64,000 nucleotides of DNA from Dyadobacter pollutisoli (GTDB lineage Bacteria > Bacteroidota > Bacteroidia > Cytophagales > Spirosomataceae). The translations under genes were made by a program, and so were the position numbers. This document shows, piece after piece, positions 44,430 through 53,601 of the stretch (position 1 is its first letter; every line of letters begins with the position of its first letter). Under the pieces are notes generated by a model, which saw nothing but the letters and a program-made list of their open reading frames with translations, was not told the origin of the DNA and made no database searches. The stretch is taken from assembly GCF_026625565.1 (NCBI RefSeq), contig NZ_CP112998.1:5148501-5212500 (forward strand). The letters run 5' to 3'.

Positions 44430-44559
44430 CCCCGTCTTCCTCAAAATAAAATATTGCTATTTCCAGTATTTATGTTAAAATATCAGCCGGTTATCATTTT
44501 AAGCCATTTTTAATATTGTATTTATATTAAATCACCATTCTTCGGTTGGTAAATTATTT

Positions 44560-44567
44560 TATATTTG
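44560..44567 (+). promoter_or_regulatory. -7 box candidate for the ECF sigma operon
   Basis: TATATTTG matches TAnnTTTG exactly and lies 38 bases before the sigma-factor ATG. A matching -33 element is not obvious. Confidence 0.4.
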
Positions 44568-44605
44568 GTAGAGAATTGGCAATTCCCTTAAACACCTGAT
44601 TATAA

Positions 44606-45190
44606 ATGATTGACTTCCGAAACTATTCTGATGATGAGCTGGCCGCTTTGATGAAGGACGGGGAGGAAGGTGCATTTGACGAAATATACAACCGGCACTG
44701 GGACAAACTTTTTTATACTGCCCACAAAATGGTGAAGTCGGCTGAAATAGCCGAAGAAATTACCCAGGATACTTTTATGCTATTCTGGATAAAAAGACAA
44801 ACCCTTGAAATCCAGTCGCTGAAACCGTATCTCGCCGCGATGCTTCGGTATGAAGTGTATCGTTACCTGGCGAAGTCGAAACAGGCGCATGAAATAGAAA
44901 TGTCTATCAAAGAGCAGGCCATTACTTCTGTTTCCATTGATCAGGAAATTGAAAATAAACTCCTGATCGAAATCATTACCAATCTTACCAACCGCCTTCC
45001 GGAGAAATGTCGCCTGGTGTTCCAGTACAACAAATTGCAGGACAGGTCACTTCCCGACATTTGCGAAGAGCTCAAAATTTCCCCGAAAACCGCGGAAGCA
45101 CATTTGACCAAAGCCCTTAAAATGGTCCGTGCCAACCTGAGCGGCGTTGCTCATTTTCTTCTGCAAATACTCCTTCTAACCAAATTTTAG
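44606..45190 (+). CDS. ECF RNA polymerase sigma factor
   Basis: This protein has 194 residues. Region 2 spans about residues 15-90 (GAFDEIYNRHWDKLFYTAHK, EITQDTFMLFWIKRQTL) and region 4 about 115-175 (LPEKCRLVFQYNKLQDRSL, PDICEELKISPKTAEAHLTK). It is a Bacteroidota-type ECF sigma that pairs with a FecR-like anti-sigma encoded next and with the STN-bearing SusC receptor two genes further on. Substrate recognition by the receptor should release the sigma and switch on this uptake system. Confidence 0.95.
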   Translation: MIDFRNYSDDELAALMKDGEEGAFDEIYNRHWDKLFYTAHKMVKSAEIAEEITQDTFMLFWIKRQTLEIQSLKPYLAAMLRYEVYRYLAKSKQAHEIEMSIKEQAITSVSIDQEIENKLLIEIITNLTNRLPEKCRLVFQYNKLQDRSLPDICEELKISPKTAEAHLTKALKMVRANLSGVAHFLLQILLLTKF

Positions 45191-45256
45191 AGGGTATCCA
45201 CAAAAATATCACTTTTTTATTTTTCAACTAAGGGGTTTCTCTTACATCTCCCCTCT

Positions 45257-46264
45257 ATGTATTCCAAAGAGCAAATCCGCTTTGCAATGACACAGGAGTA
45301 CATCAGACAGTTGGCCAGAAAGTTCCTCAACGGAACAGCTTCCGAGGAAGAAAAACAGATCTTACACGACTGGTATGACCAACAGAATCCGGAAATACCA
45401 GGGGTGCAAACCGTTTATACTACCACTTCCGAAGATGCCGACGAGGTAAAAAACCGCATGCGCTCGAATCTGAAAGCCATGCAGCAGCCTGCTGTCCAAA
45501 AATCCAGCTTCCCATTGATCCGAAGACTGGTAACGTGGTCTACCGCGGCCGCGGCGATGGTGATTGGCGGTTTTATTTACTGGACTAATAATCATCACAA
45601 ACCGATCGAAACAACTATACACATCGTGCAGGCACCTTTGGGAAAAACATTGAAAGTAACACTGCCCGACGGCTCTTCCATTTGGCTCAATGCAGGTTCC
45701 AGTCTCTCCTACCCCGATTCTTTCAGAGGAAAAACCCGGGAAGTGGTACTGCGGGAAGGCCAGGCGTTTTTTGACATTGTGCATAAAACAGAACAGCCCT
45801 TCATTGTCCACGCCAAAACATTGGACATTACCGTGCTCGGGACTTCATTTGATGTGAAAGCCTATGAAAATGATGCGGACATTAAGGTAACAGTGAGAAC
45901 CGGAAAGGTAGGCGTCACGCTTCGTGACAAACCCGAAACCCCGGCCCTCATGCTGCTACCTGCCGAACAAGCGGTGGTTCCTGAAAAAACAGCCAAAATT
46001 CATGTCAGTGAGATCAGCAAACCCGCAATTGCACCCTGGAAAGACAACAGACTGGTTTTCGAAGATGAGTTATTATCCGAAGTGTTCCACGCGCTGGAAA
46101 GGAAATACGATCAGCACATTGTGATTGAGAAAGAAGACCTGGCGAATGAAAAAATTACATTAACGCTTGACAATCAGCCCATGACGGACGTATTGAAAGT
46201 CCTGGGCTTTTCCAAAAAATTCAATTATTCACAACTAAACGATAGCACGATTGTAATCAGATAG
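45257..46264 (+). CDS. FecR-family anti-sigma factor (DUF4974 domain)
   Basis: This protein has 335 residues. A cytoplasmic N-terminal region holds the sigma-binding part (YIRQLARKFLNGTASEEE). One membrane helix (about 92-112, TAAAAMVIGGFIYWT) follows, then the periplasmic FecR domain (130-230, APLGKTLKVTLPDGSSIWLN) and a DUF4974 domain at the C-terminus (about 265-335). It holds the sigma factor inactive until the STN domain of the neighbouring receptor contacts it. The gene lies 66 bases after the sigma gene. Confidence 0.95.
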   Translation: MYSKEQIRFAMTQEYIRQLARKFLNGTASEEEKQILHDWYDQQNPEIPGVQTVYTTTSEDADEVKNRMRSNLKAMQQPAVQKSSFPLIRRLVTWSTAAAAMVIGGFIYWTNNHHKPIETTIHIVQAPLGKTLKVTLPDGSSIWLNAGSSLSYPDSFRGKTREVVLREGQAFFDIVHKTEQPFIVHAKTLDITVLGTSFDVKAYENDADIKVTVRTGKVGVTLRDKPETPALMLLPAEQAVVPEKTAKIHVSEISKPAIAPWKDNRLVFEDELLSEVFHALERKYDQHIVIEKEDLANEKITLTLDNQPMTDVLKVLGFSKKFNYSQLNDSTIVIR

Positions 46265-46317
46265 AAAGGGAAATAAATCACGGGTAGGTTTTCAAGGAAG
46301 ATAAGCCCAAAAATAAA

Positions 46318-46342
46318 CCGGGAACACGGCAAATGTCCCCGG
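46318..46342 (+). other. Possible hairpin in the gap before the SusC gene
   Basis: CCGGGAACA and TGTCCCCGG pair over nine positions with one mismatch and a seven-base loop, in the 171-bp gap between the FecR and SusC genes. It could be an attenuator or a stability element. Weak support only. Confidence 0.3.
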
Positions 46343-46435
46343 CTCTTGAATGTCCTCCTGCTATGCAATGCTTCGAACCATCAATAGCGCGGACGGACCA
46401 GGTTTAACAGGTTAACCATTAAACATCAGACAAAT

Positions 46436-49400
46436 ATGGTGAATTATTACCATAAGGGACTCCCCTTATTCAAAAAATGTATGCGCATTTCTACGCTTAT
46501 TCTGGGCATAAACGTACTGACAACCGCTTTATTAATGGCCGGCACCACCGAGGCGCAGCACGTTAATATGGACGTCAGGCAGAGCCGTGTAAAAACTGTG
46601 TTCAGGCAAATTGAACAGCAGACCGGGGTAACTTTTGCATTTGACGAAAAACTGGTCCGCAATGCTCCGGACATCACATTGTATGCAATGGGGCTGCCCG
46701 TACCGGAAATCCTCAAAATGATCGAAAAGCAAACTGCGCTGGAATTCAGACAGGTAGGCAAGATGATCGGTGTTACGGGGAAAACCAAACTTGAAATAGC
46801 CCGTGAAGCCGCTCAAACCACCACTCAGGTTCTTCTGAGGCCGGTGAAAGGTAAGGTTACCGACGAAAAAGGAGAAGCGTTACCCTCCGTGGCGATACGA
46901 GTGAAGGGTACCAATGAGGGTACGATGACGGATCTGGAAGGTAATTACAGCGTCGACGTCGCTGGCGACGAATCCATCCTGATTTTCAGTTTTATCGGTT
47001 TTACAGCCCAGGAAATCATGGTAGGCTCACGTTCCACGGTTGATATCAAGCTGATACCGGACGTTTCCACACTGTCGGAGCTGGTCGTGACCGGTTACGG
47101 CGCACAGCGTAAAAAGGATTTGATCGGCGCGGTGTCCGTTGTGGACGTGGAACAGTTGAAACAAACCCCGGACGGGCAGGTAGCGAACCAGTTGCAGGGA
47201 CGTGCTTCGGGCGTGACCATTATCGGTTCGGGACAGCCGGGCGAAACACCGCAGGTACGTATCCGCGGATTGAACACATTTGGAAACAACTCTCCATTAT
47301 ATGTAGTCGACGGTGTACCCACTACCTCGATCACGGATTTGAACACCAATGACATTGCCTCCATGCAGGTTTTGAAGGATGCCGGTTCAGCTTCTATTTA
47401 CGGATCACGGGCGGCGAATGGAGTGATTATTATTACCACCAAAAAGGGCAAGGATAAGGTAAAGGTAAATTACAGCGCCTGGTATGGTGTGCAAACGCCT
47501 CCGAATGGTAATGTATGGAAAACACTGAATCCAATGGAGCAGGCACAATTGAAGTTCCAGGTTCAGAAAAACGCTGGCGCGACCATCGGTGACGATCAGT
47601 ACGGATATGGTACATCGCCGGTTCTGCCTGACTATATTTTACCAACTGGCGCCAAAGAAGGTGATCCGGGGACCAATCCTGACCTATATTACGTCAATCC
47701 GAACTATACTTCGGTTGATGATTTCAACAAATTCAACCAGATCGTAAAAGCGAATAAGGCAGGTACCGACTGGTTTCACGAGATTTTCAAACGTGCGCCT
47801 TCTACCAGTCACAATATTTCTTTGAGCGGTGGAAGCGATCAGGGCAACTATTTGTTTTCATTGAATTATTTCAATCAGCAAGGTGCCTTGACGAACACGT
47901 ATTTGAAACGCTATACATTGCGATCGAACAGCCAGTACAACATTGGCAAACACATCAGGATAGGCGAAAATCTTGCATTTTCTATCACCGACAACCCCAA
48001 AAGCGCCCTTTCCGACGGCGGATCAGCGATCGCATTCTCATTCAGGATGCAGCCGATCATTCCGGTTCATGACATCATGGGCAACTATGCAGGAAGCCGC
48101 GCCTCAGGTATGGGGGACGCGTTCAACCCGGTAGCGATGCGCGATCGTACACGTTATGACAAAGGTTTGGACAACCGTTTGTTCGGTAATGTCTTCGCTG
48201 AGGTGGATTTGTTCAAAAACTTCACATTGCGGACGAGTTTCGGTGGAGAAAACTATTCGGGCAGATGGAATTCTTTTGCATTTCCCACCTATGAAAATAA
48301 GGAAAACAGCAATACCAATACTTACTCCGAAGGCGCATATTCAGGTTTCAGCTGGACATGGACTAATCTGGTCACATTCCACAAATCCATGCAAAAGCAT
48401 GACCTGACGGTAGTAGCAGGCACCGAGGCGTATAACGGCAAGAGTTACAATGTAAGCGGCAGTACGCAGGGCTTCTTCTCATTTAACCCGAACTATATGA
48501 ACCTGGAAACGGGTTCGGGCGCGCGCAGCAATTCCAGCAGCCGTTCCACGGACGCATTGTACTCGCTTATTGGTCGCGTTGATTACATTTATAATGATAA
48601 ATACCTTTTCGGAGCGATCATCAGAAGGGACGGATCTTCCAAATTCATCAACGAACGCTACGGCGTATTCCCGGCGGTGAGCGCAGGATGGCGGGTTTCC
48701 CAGGAGAACTTCATGAAAGGCGTTACCTGGTTGGACGACCTGAAAATCAGAGCCAACTATGGGATCATGGGCAACCAGATCAATGTAAGGTCGGGCAATG
48801 CATTTACCACTTACAGCTCCAACCGCAGAAGCTCTTATTATGACCTCGGCGGTACCAGCGGCTCAGGCGCATTGGAAGGTTTTGAAAAAAGCCACATTGG
48901 AAATCCGGATGCGATTTGGGAGAAAAACATCAGTACCAACGTGGGTATCGACGCCACATTCTTCAAAGGCAAGCTGGACGTGATCGCTGATTACTATGTT
49001 AAAGATGTGAAGGACCTCCTTTACAACCCTGACCTGATCGGTACTGCCGGCGGTGGCGAGGTACCTTTTGTGAACATTGCGCAAATGAAGAACAAAGGCA
49101 TTGATTTACAGCTTACCTCCCGTTTTGACATTACCCAGGACCTGAAACTGAATGCTACGCTCACTTTCACAACTTACAATAACAAGATCCTGAAAGTAAC
49201 CAACAGCACCAATTATTTTGACCTCGAAGGACGCGGTTTCGACGGCGCCTCCATTGTCCGTAACCGCGTAGGTAACTCCATCGGGCAGTTTTTTGGATAT
49301 AAAGTCATTGGATTCTGGAATTCCGAAGAGGAGATCCAGCAGGCCAATGCGCAGGCTGTACAGCAAACCGGCGACGCAAATGCGGTATATCAGGATGGCG

Positions 49401-49999
49401 CAGCATTGGGCCGCTTCCGCTACGAGAATGTGAATGGCGACGGACAGATTACCGCCGCAGACCGTACGATGCTCGGCAACCCCAACCCGGATTTCAGCTA
49501 TGGTTTGAACCTTGGATTTAACTACAAACAGTTTGATTTCAGCTTGTTCCTTTACGGTGTGCAGGGAAACCAGATCTGGAACCAGACACTTTGGTGGAAT
49601 GATTTCAATTCTTCCCGGTCGGGAGCGAAAAGCCAAACCGCGCTTTACAACTCCTGGACGCCCGAAAACCACAATGCCAAAGCGCCGATTCAGGAAAATT
49701 CCAGCTCATTCAGTACCATTAATGTGCCTAACTCTTATTTCGTAGAGAATGGATCGTACCTGAGGGCGAAGAATTTGCAGCTGGGTTATACATTCCCGAG
49801 TGCATGGCTTAAAAAGATCAAGACCCAGCAGTTCCGCATTTACGTGCAGGCGACCAATCTTTTCACGATTACCAAATATTCCGGCCTTGATCCCGAAGTA
49901 AGCAGAAATGCAGATGGTAACCCGACCGTGTTTGGCATCGACGAGGGCTCGTATCCTTCTTCCAAACAATATACTGTGGGTCTTAATCTTACTTTTTAA
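46436..49999 (+). CDS. SusC/RagA-type TonB-dependent transporter with STN signalling domain
   Basis: This protein has 1187 residues. The signal peptide ends at TTEAQ (about 41). A Secretin/TonB short N-terminal (STN) domain follows (about 45-115, VKTVFRQIEQQTGVTFAFDE). The CarboxypepD_reg-like domain (about 135-215), the signature VVTGYGAQRKKDLIGAVS and the plug (about 225-335, with ANGVIIITTKKGK) come next, then a 22-strand barrel ending in TVGLNLTF. The STN domain marks it as a signal-transducing transporter that talks to the FecR anti-sigma encoded upstream. It imports an unknown oligomer with the SusD partner encoded 21 bases downstream. Confidence 0.97.
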   Translation: MVNYYHKGLPLFKKCMRISTLILGINVLTTALLMAGTTEAQHVNMDVRQSRVKTVFRQIEQQTGVTFAFDEKLVRNAPDITLYAMGLPVPEILKMIEKQTALEFRQVGKMIGVTGKTKLEIAREAAQTTTQVLLRPVKGKVTDEKGEALPSVAIRVKGTNEGTMTDLEGNYSVDVAGDESILIFSFIGFTAQEIMVGSRSTVDIKLIPDVSTLSELVVTGYGAQRKKDLIGAVSVVDVEQLKQTPDGQVANQLQGRASGVTIIGSGQPGETPQVRIRGLNTFGNNSPLYVVDGVPTTSITDLNTNDIASMQVLKDAGSASIYGSRAANGVIIITTKKGKDKVKVNYSAWYGVQTPPNGNVWKTLNPMEQAQLKFQVQKNAGATIGDDQYGYGTSPVLPDYILPTGAKEGDPGTNPDLYYVNPNYTSVDDFNKFNQIVKANKAGTDWFHEIFKRAPSTSHNISLSGGSDQGNYLFSLNYFNQQGALTNTYLKRYTLRSNSQYNIGKHIRIGENLAFSITDNPKSALSDGGSAIAFSFRMQPIIPVHDIMGNYAGSRASGMGDAFNPVAMRDRTRYDKGLDNRLFGNVFAEVDLFKNFTLRTSFGGENYSGRWNSFAFPTYENKENSNTNTYSEGAYSGFSWTWTNLVTFHKSMQKHDLTVVAGTEAYNGKSYNVSGSTQGFFSFNPNYMNLETGSGARSNSSSRSTDALYSLIGRVDYIYNDKYLFGAIIRRDGSSKFINERYGVFPAVSAGWRVSQENFMKGVTWLDDLKIRANYGIMGNQINVRSGNAFTTYSSNRRSSYYDLGGTSGSGALEGFEKSHIGNPDAIWEKNISTNVGIDATFFKGKLDVIADYYVKDVKDLLYNPDLIGTAGGGEVPFVNIAQMKNKGIDLQLTSRFDITQDLKLNATLTFTTYNNKILKVTNSTNYFDLEGRGFDGASIVRNRVGNSIGQFFGYKVIGFWNSEEEIQQANAQAVQQTGDANAVYQDGAALGRFRYENVNGDGQITAADRTMLGNPNPDFSYGLNLGFNYKQFDFSLFLYGVQGNQIWNQTLWWNDFNSSRSGAKSQTALYNSWTPENHNAKAPIQENSSSFSTINVPNSYFVENGSYLRAKNLQLGYTFPSAWLKKIKTQQFRIYVQATNLFTITKYSGLDPEVSRNADGNPTVFGIDEGSYPSSKQYTVGLNLTF

Positions 50000-50020
50000 T
50001 CCTTATCAGAGAAACGCGAT

Positions 50021-51799
50021 ATGAAAAAGTCAATTCAATATATGGCCGTTCTTTGTATGATGGCCGGTTTCCTGTTCTTACAGGCTTGCAAAGATGATTT
50101 TTTGGATAAACCGGTGCAGGGCGCACTGGGTGATGATGTTCTTGCCAACGAAAAAGGCATCGACGGCCTGCTGACGGGTGCTTATGCAGCACTCGACGGC
50201 CAGGGTGACTTTACCGGCGGAAGCGGCTGGGAGTCCCCGCCCGACAACTGGGTATATGGCGCCATTCCCGGCGGAGACGCACATAAAGGCAGCGACGGCG
50301 GTGACCAAACACCCATTAATGCAATCGCAACTTTTGCCTCAGGCGCAGACAATGGATTTTTTAATACCAAATGGAGGGCATTGTATGAAGGCGTTTCAAG
50401 AGCGAATACTGTCCTGAAAGTTTTGGCACTTCTGGAAGGCGTATCTGCGGAAAATAAAGCCAGTATCGAAGGTCAGGCACGTTTTCTTCGTGCGCATTAC
50501 TATTTTGAGTTGAAAAAAATGTGGAACATGGTTCCCTGGATCGACGAATCCACAACCGATTTTAACCAGCCTAACGATAAGGACATCTGGCCGATGATCG
50601 AGGCGGATTTCAAAGCGGCTTATGAAACTTTACCAGCCACACATACACTGGTGGGCAGGGCGAATAAATGGGCTGCAGGCGCATACCTGGGCAAGACTTA
50701 TTTGTACCAGAAAAAATTTGCGGAAGCAGCGACCGTATTTACGCAGGTGATCAACAGCGGGGTTACTACCAATGGCCTGAAATATGACCTGGTTTCTTTC
50801 AAAGACAACTTTGATGCGGCTACTAAAAACAATGCAGAGTCAGTATTTGCTATCCAGATGGTGGCCAATGACGGTACGCTCGACATTACCAATGCCAACC
50901 AGGGCGGAATGCTAAACTTCCCCTACGGTACCGGCGCGCCATTCAGCTGCTGCGGGTTTTTCCAGCCCACTCAAATGCTGGTGAATGCCTACCGCACCGA
51001 TGCCACCGGGTTACCTTATATAGAGGGAGCGAACAGCCACGCGGTAAAAAGTGACCTCGGTCTTACTTCCGCCACCGCATTCACACCAGATGCAGGGCCA
51101 CTAGACCCACGTCTCGATTGGACTGTTGGCCGCCGTGATGTTCCCTACCACGACTGGGGGCTGTTTCCCGGAATGAACTGGGTACGCGACCAGCCTTATG
51201 GCGGGCCATATGCTCCCAAAAAGAACATTCACAGACAAAAAACACAAGATTTATATGCAGACCTAAGCTCATGGGCGCCGGGTAATGCTATCAATGTCCT
51301 CGTGATCCGTTTTTCCGATGTATTGTTAATGGCCGCTGAGGCAGAGGCAAATGCGGGTAGCCTGGCCAAAGCAGAAGAGTACGTCAACCGAGTACGTGCG
51401 CGTGCCGCTGACAAAACGGGCTGGCTTTATAAGTACATTGATAACAAAAATCCATTGACGGGCTTCTCTTCAACGCCAGCTGCAAATTATGTAGTAAGTC
51501 CCTATCCGGCAGGCACATTGGCTGCAAAAGGAAAGGATAATGTATTGAAAGCGATCTATTTCGAACGCGGTATTGAGCTCGCCATGGAAGGACATCGCTT
51601 TTTCGACCTGGTTCGCTGGGGAATCGCCGATACCAGCCTGAATTCATTTTTCAGCTACGAATCCAAGATCACTACGGACCTGGCAGGAGGAAAATTCACA
51701 AACGGCAAGAACAATTACTACCCAATCCCTCAGTTCCAGATCGATATGAGTGTGGTGGATGGTGCCCCGAAGTTGAAGCAGAACCCGGGGTATAACTAA
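50021..51799 (+). CDS. SusD/RagB-type nutrient-binding lipoprotein
   Basis: This protein has 592 residues. A lipoprotein signal with Cys23 (FLFLQAC) is followed by the SusD/RagB helical body with TPR-like repeats (ASIEGQARFLRAHYYFELKK; RFSDVLLMAAEAEANAG). The C-terminal segment FERGIELAMEGHRFFDLVRWG is the family's closing motif. It should form the surface lid of the SusC transporter. No degradative enzyme lies nearby, so the ligand is unknown. It is 100 residues longer than the SusD at 6428. Confidence 0.96.
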   Translation: MKKSIQYMAVLCMMAGFLFLQACKDDFLDKPVQGALGDDVLANEKGIDGLLTGAYAALDGQGDFTGGSGWESPPDNWVYGAIPGGDAHKGSDGGDQTPINAIATFASGADNGFFNTKWRALYEGVSRANTVLKVLALLEGVSAENKASIEGQARFLRAHYYFELKKMWNMVPWIDESTTDFNQPNDKDIWPMIEADFKAAYETLPATHTLVGRANKWAAGAYLGKTYLYQKKFAEAATVFTQVINSGVTTNGLKYDLVSFKDNFDAATKNNAESVFAIQMVANDGTLDITNANQGGMLNFPYGTGAPFSCCGFFQPTQMLVNAYRTDATGLPYIEGANSHAVKSDLGLTSATAFTPDAGPLDPRLDWTVGRRDVPYHDWGLFPGMNWVRDQPYGGPYAPKKNIHRQKTQDLYADLSSWAPGNAINVLVIRFSDVLLMAAEAEANAGSLAKAEEYVNRVRARAADKTGWLYKYIDNKNPLTGFSSTPAANYVVSPYPAGTLAAKGKDNVLKAIYFERGIELAMEGHRFFDLVRWGIADTSLNSFFSYESKITTDLAGGKFTNGKNNYYPIPQFQIDMSVVDGAPKLKQNPGYN

Positions 51800-51841
51800 G
51801 GCTTTAAATTTTATTAATTTATTATCAGTCAAACACTTACT

Positions 51842-51934
51842 TTGTCACACTGAGCGAAGTCGAAGTGCATATGCACACTGCAAAAGACGCAGTTCCAAGC
51901 TAATAACGACCTTCGACTCCGCTCAGCGTGACAA
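51842..51934. repeat. TCACACTGAGCG-type intergenic inverted repeat
   Basis: Arm 51842-51868 (TTGTCACACTGAGCGAAGTC...) pairs imperfectly with arm 51908-51934 over about 27 bases, separated by about 40 bases. The core TCACACTGAGCG is a motif I recall as a common dispersed palindrome in many bacteria. It lies after the second SusD gene and may help end transcription. The copy count in this genome is unknown. Confidence 0.75.
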
Positions 51935-52000
51935 CTTTAAACGTCATTAAATATTGCTTTTTGCGCCTGCAAATTACTCCTCAGGATGACAAAGTAAATC

Positions 52001-52369
52001 TCAAATCACTTTCAGTTCCGGATCGTAAAACCCTCTCCAAATTGCTACGGCTTCATCAACTGTTTCTGGTGGCGATTCGAGGTAGGCTTTGATCTTTTGG
52101 AGATTTTCGGAGTGCGAACCTTTCACTGCGTACTTTGCCAGATTGACAAGGAGTTTGTCTATTTCAGTCGTGTCGTTCTGCCAGTTTTTGCTGTATTTGG
52201 CAAACCAATCTTCGCTTAAAAAAACATATCCTGAGTACCGATAAACGTCCGAAAAGGCGTATGCATCAATCACAATGGGTTCAGTAGGCCATTCTGCGTC
52301 CAGTTCCGTATCATGAAACCGCTCCCTGCCATGCCCGAGCAGCGCTATAAATCTGTATGTTTTTACCAT
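52001..52369 (-). CDS. Hypothetical protein (122 aa)
   Basis: This 122-residue frame is a soluble, aromatic-rich protein with no signal or membrane helix (IDAYAFSDVYRYSGYVFLSED; IDKLLVNLAKYAVKGSH). The closing stretch YLESPPETVDEAVAIWRGF is compact and coding-like. I do not recognise a family. It is monocistronic on the minus strand, in an accessory-looking stretch near a Fic-type gene. Confidence 0.55.
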   Translation of the reverse strand: MVKTYRFIALLGHGRERFHDTELDAEWPTEPIVIDAYAFSDVYRYSGYVFLSEDWFAKYSKNWQNDTTEIDKLLVNLAKYAVKGSHSENLQKIKAYLESPPETVDEAVAIWRGFYDPELKVI

Positions 52370-52472
52370 TATTTCAATAATTCTACTAGTTCTTTTCTGG
52401 CGTTCAAGTTAAAAATATAATCATTATTTCGAGATTCAGAAATTAGTATTTTTCTTTTCACGCGGCGAATTT

Positions 52473-52573
52473 ACATGTTCAGTTTTTGACAAAAATTGAA
52501 CATGTCTCGGAAATCTGTCCAGTATATGGACATATATTTGGAACATGTTCAATTATCCTGCAAAAATGAACAT
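52473..52573. promoter_or_regulatory. Cluster of GAACATG palindromic half-sites
   Basis: ACATGTTCA (52473-52481) faces TGAACATGT (52497-52505). GAACATGTTC at 52541-52550 is a perfect palindrome and TGAACAT recurs at 52567-52573. TCCA-N5-TGGA at 52518-52530 is a further small palindrome. The density suggests binding sites for a dimeric regulator, or remnants of one repeated unit. The binder is not known. Confidence 0.4.
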
Positions 52574-52645
52574 ATCGCTCCTAAACGGGATGGTAAAGAA
52601 ATTTACTACATGAATGAGGATTTAATCAGGATTCTGGAACGTTGA
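52502..52645 (+). CDS. Very small frame, possible fragment (47 aa)
   Basis: ATG at 52502 to TGA at 52645 gives 47 residues with a charged, coding-like C-terminal half (KRDGKEIYYMNEDLIRILER). It may be the tail of a decayed gene or a short peptide. It overlaps the GAACATG cluster. There is no family recognition, so this is a tentative entry only. Confidence 0.2.
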   Translation: MSRKSVQYMDIYLEHVQLSCKNEHIAPKRDGKEIYYMNEDLIRILER

Positions 52646-52670
52646 CCTTTCGCAGTATTAAAGTTATAAA

Positions 52671-53174
52671 ATGATCAAAATCTCAACACTTCCCTTAATC
52701 CAGAATCCCGGACAGTTTTATGCCGCACAGCAAATCCTGCTTGTGGACGTCTTATATGTGGGAGATACGCCCAGAAATATGCGCGAGTACATTAAGAATA
52801 CGCATGGAGGCTTCATCTATGACAAGAAAACCTACATTCCGATCACATTAACGGGTACGCCGGAAAGCATGCTGGCCAATGCAGGCAAAGCGATTGTTTT
52901 CAAATTTGACAAAGGTTTTGAAAATCATTATCACTTCGATGGCAACCTGAATGCGGCGATCTGGCATAAACGTCTGTATGATCTTTCTGCCTTCATCGAT
53001 CAATCGGCCATTCAATTTGAACGCGAAGAGGATTTTATTGCAAACAGATATTTAAGGGACTTTAAAGAATTCGACGAACCCAAAGTTCCAACTAAGTTGC
53101 TCGATTTGCCCGTACAAAATCCATCAAACATGGGCTTACAAGCTATTAAAGGCCTAAAACCTGTCCGTAAGTAA
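52671..53174 (+). CDS. Hypothetical protein (167 aa), coupled to DUF983
   Basis: This protein has 167 residues with no signal or membrane helix. Stretches such as GDTPRNMREYIKNTHGGFIY and KAIVFKFDKGFENHYHFDG look like a folded beta-rich domain, but I do not recognise it. Its stop codon overlaps the start of the DUF983 gene (TAATG), so they are translated together. Function unknown. Confidence 0.65.
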   Translation: MIKISTLPLIQNPGQFYAAQQILLVDVLYVGDTPRNMREYIKNTHGGFIYDKKTYIPITLTGTPESMLANAGKAIVFKFDKGFENHYHFDGNLNAAIWHKRLYDLSAFIDQSAIQFEREEDFIANRYLRDFKEFDEPKVPTKLLDLPVQNPSNMGLQAIKGLKPVRK

Positions 53175-53545
53175 TGTCGAAGCTATACAGTGTTCTCCGG
53201 CTCAAATGTCCGCGATGCAGAAAAGGAAATCTATTTTCGAAACCCAATCCTTATAGTTTCAAAGATAGTCTGGACATGCCCGACAACTGCCCCGTCTGCG
53301 GTCAGGACTTCAAAATTGAGCCCGGTTTTTACATTGGCGCGCTCTGGACCAGCTTCCCGATCGTCATTTTTATCATGACATTGCTGTCTGTTTTGCTGCT
53401 GGTCTATTTCAAAATGGAGCTGAACCTGTTTTTCGTTGCTCTCACCCTCATTCTATTTCTGCTGCAACCCATCATCATAAGGTACGGCAGGGCTATCTGG
53501 ATACATGTTTTTGTGGATTATGACAGCGATGCGGAGATTAAGTAG
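53174..53545 (+). CDS. DUF983 membrane protein
   Basis: This protein has 123 residues. A zinc-ribbon-like start (LKCPRCRKGNLF and CPVCGQDF) is followed by two membrane helices (FPIVIFIMTLLSVLLLVYF; LFFVALTLILFLLQPIII). This is the classical DUF983 layout; its function is unknown. Its ATG overlaps the stop of the preceding hypothetical gene. Confidence 0.9.
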   Translation: MSKLYSVLRLKCPRCRKGNLFSKPNPYSFKDSLDMPDNCPVCGQDFKIEPGFYIGALWTSFPIVIFIMTLLSVLLLVYFKMELNLFFVALTLILFLLQPIIIRYGRAIWIHVFVDYDSDAEIK

Positions 53546-53548
53546 CCT

Positions 53549-53572
53549 ATTCTCCGCAAATTTGCGGAGAAT
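53549..53572. promoter_or_regulatory. Perfect 24-bp palindrome upstream of the Fic gene
   Basis: ATTCTCCGCAAA meets TTTGCGGAGAAT without a loop, 29 bases before the Fic ATG. A further CCGCAAA half-site follows at 53587. The position suits an operator, and the Fic protein itself ends in a winged-helix-like domain that could bind it. It could also act as a terminator for DUF983. Confidence 0.55.
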
Positions 53573-53601
53573 AAATCGTATATTCACCGCAAAAAGAATT
53601 T

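Larger units (their letters stand above)
52370..52670. other. Intergenic region (301 bp) with clustered GAACATG half-sites
   Basis: No family-recognised gene fits here. It contains a 47-residue frame at 52502-52645 and at least four copies of a TGAACATG-type half-site, described separately. The surrounding sequence is AT-rich. Confidence 0.55.

Noticed and set aside
49106..49672. Long antisense frame over the SusC gene
   Set aside because: It overlaps the SusC barrel entirely, has no family features, and is a shadow of biased codon use in the real gene. The same holds for other frames antisense to SusC, VCBS and FAD genes.
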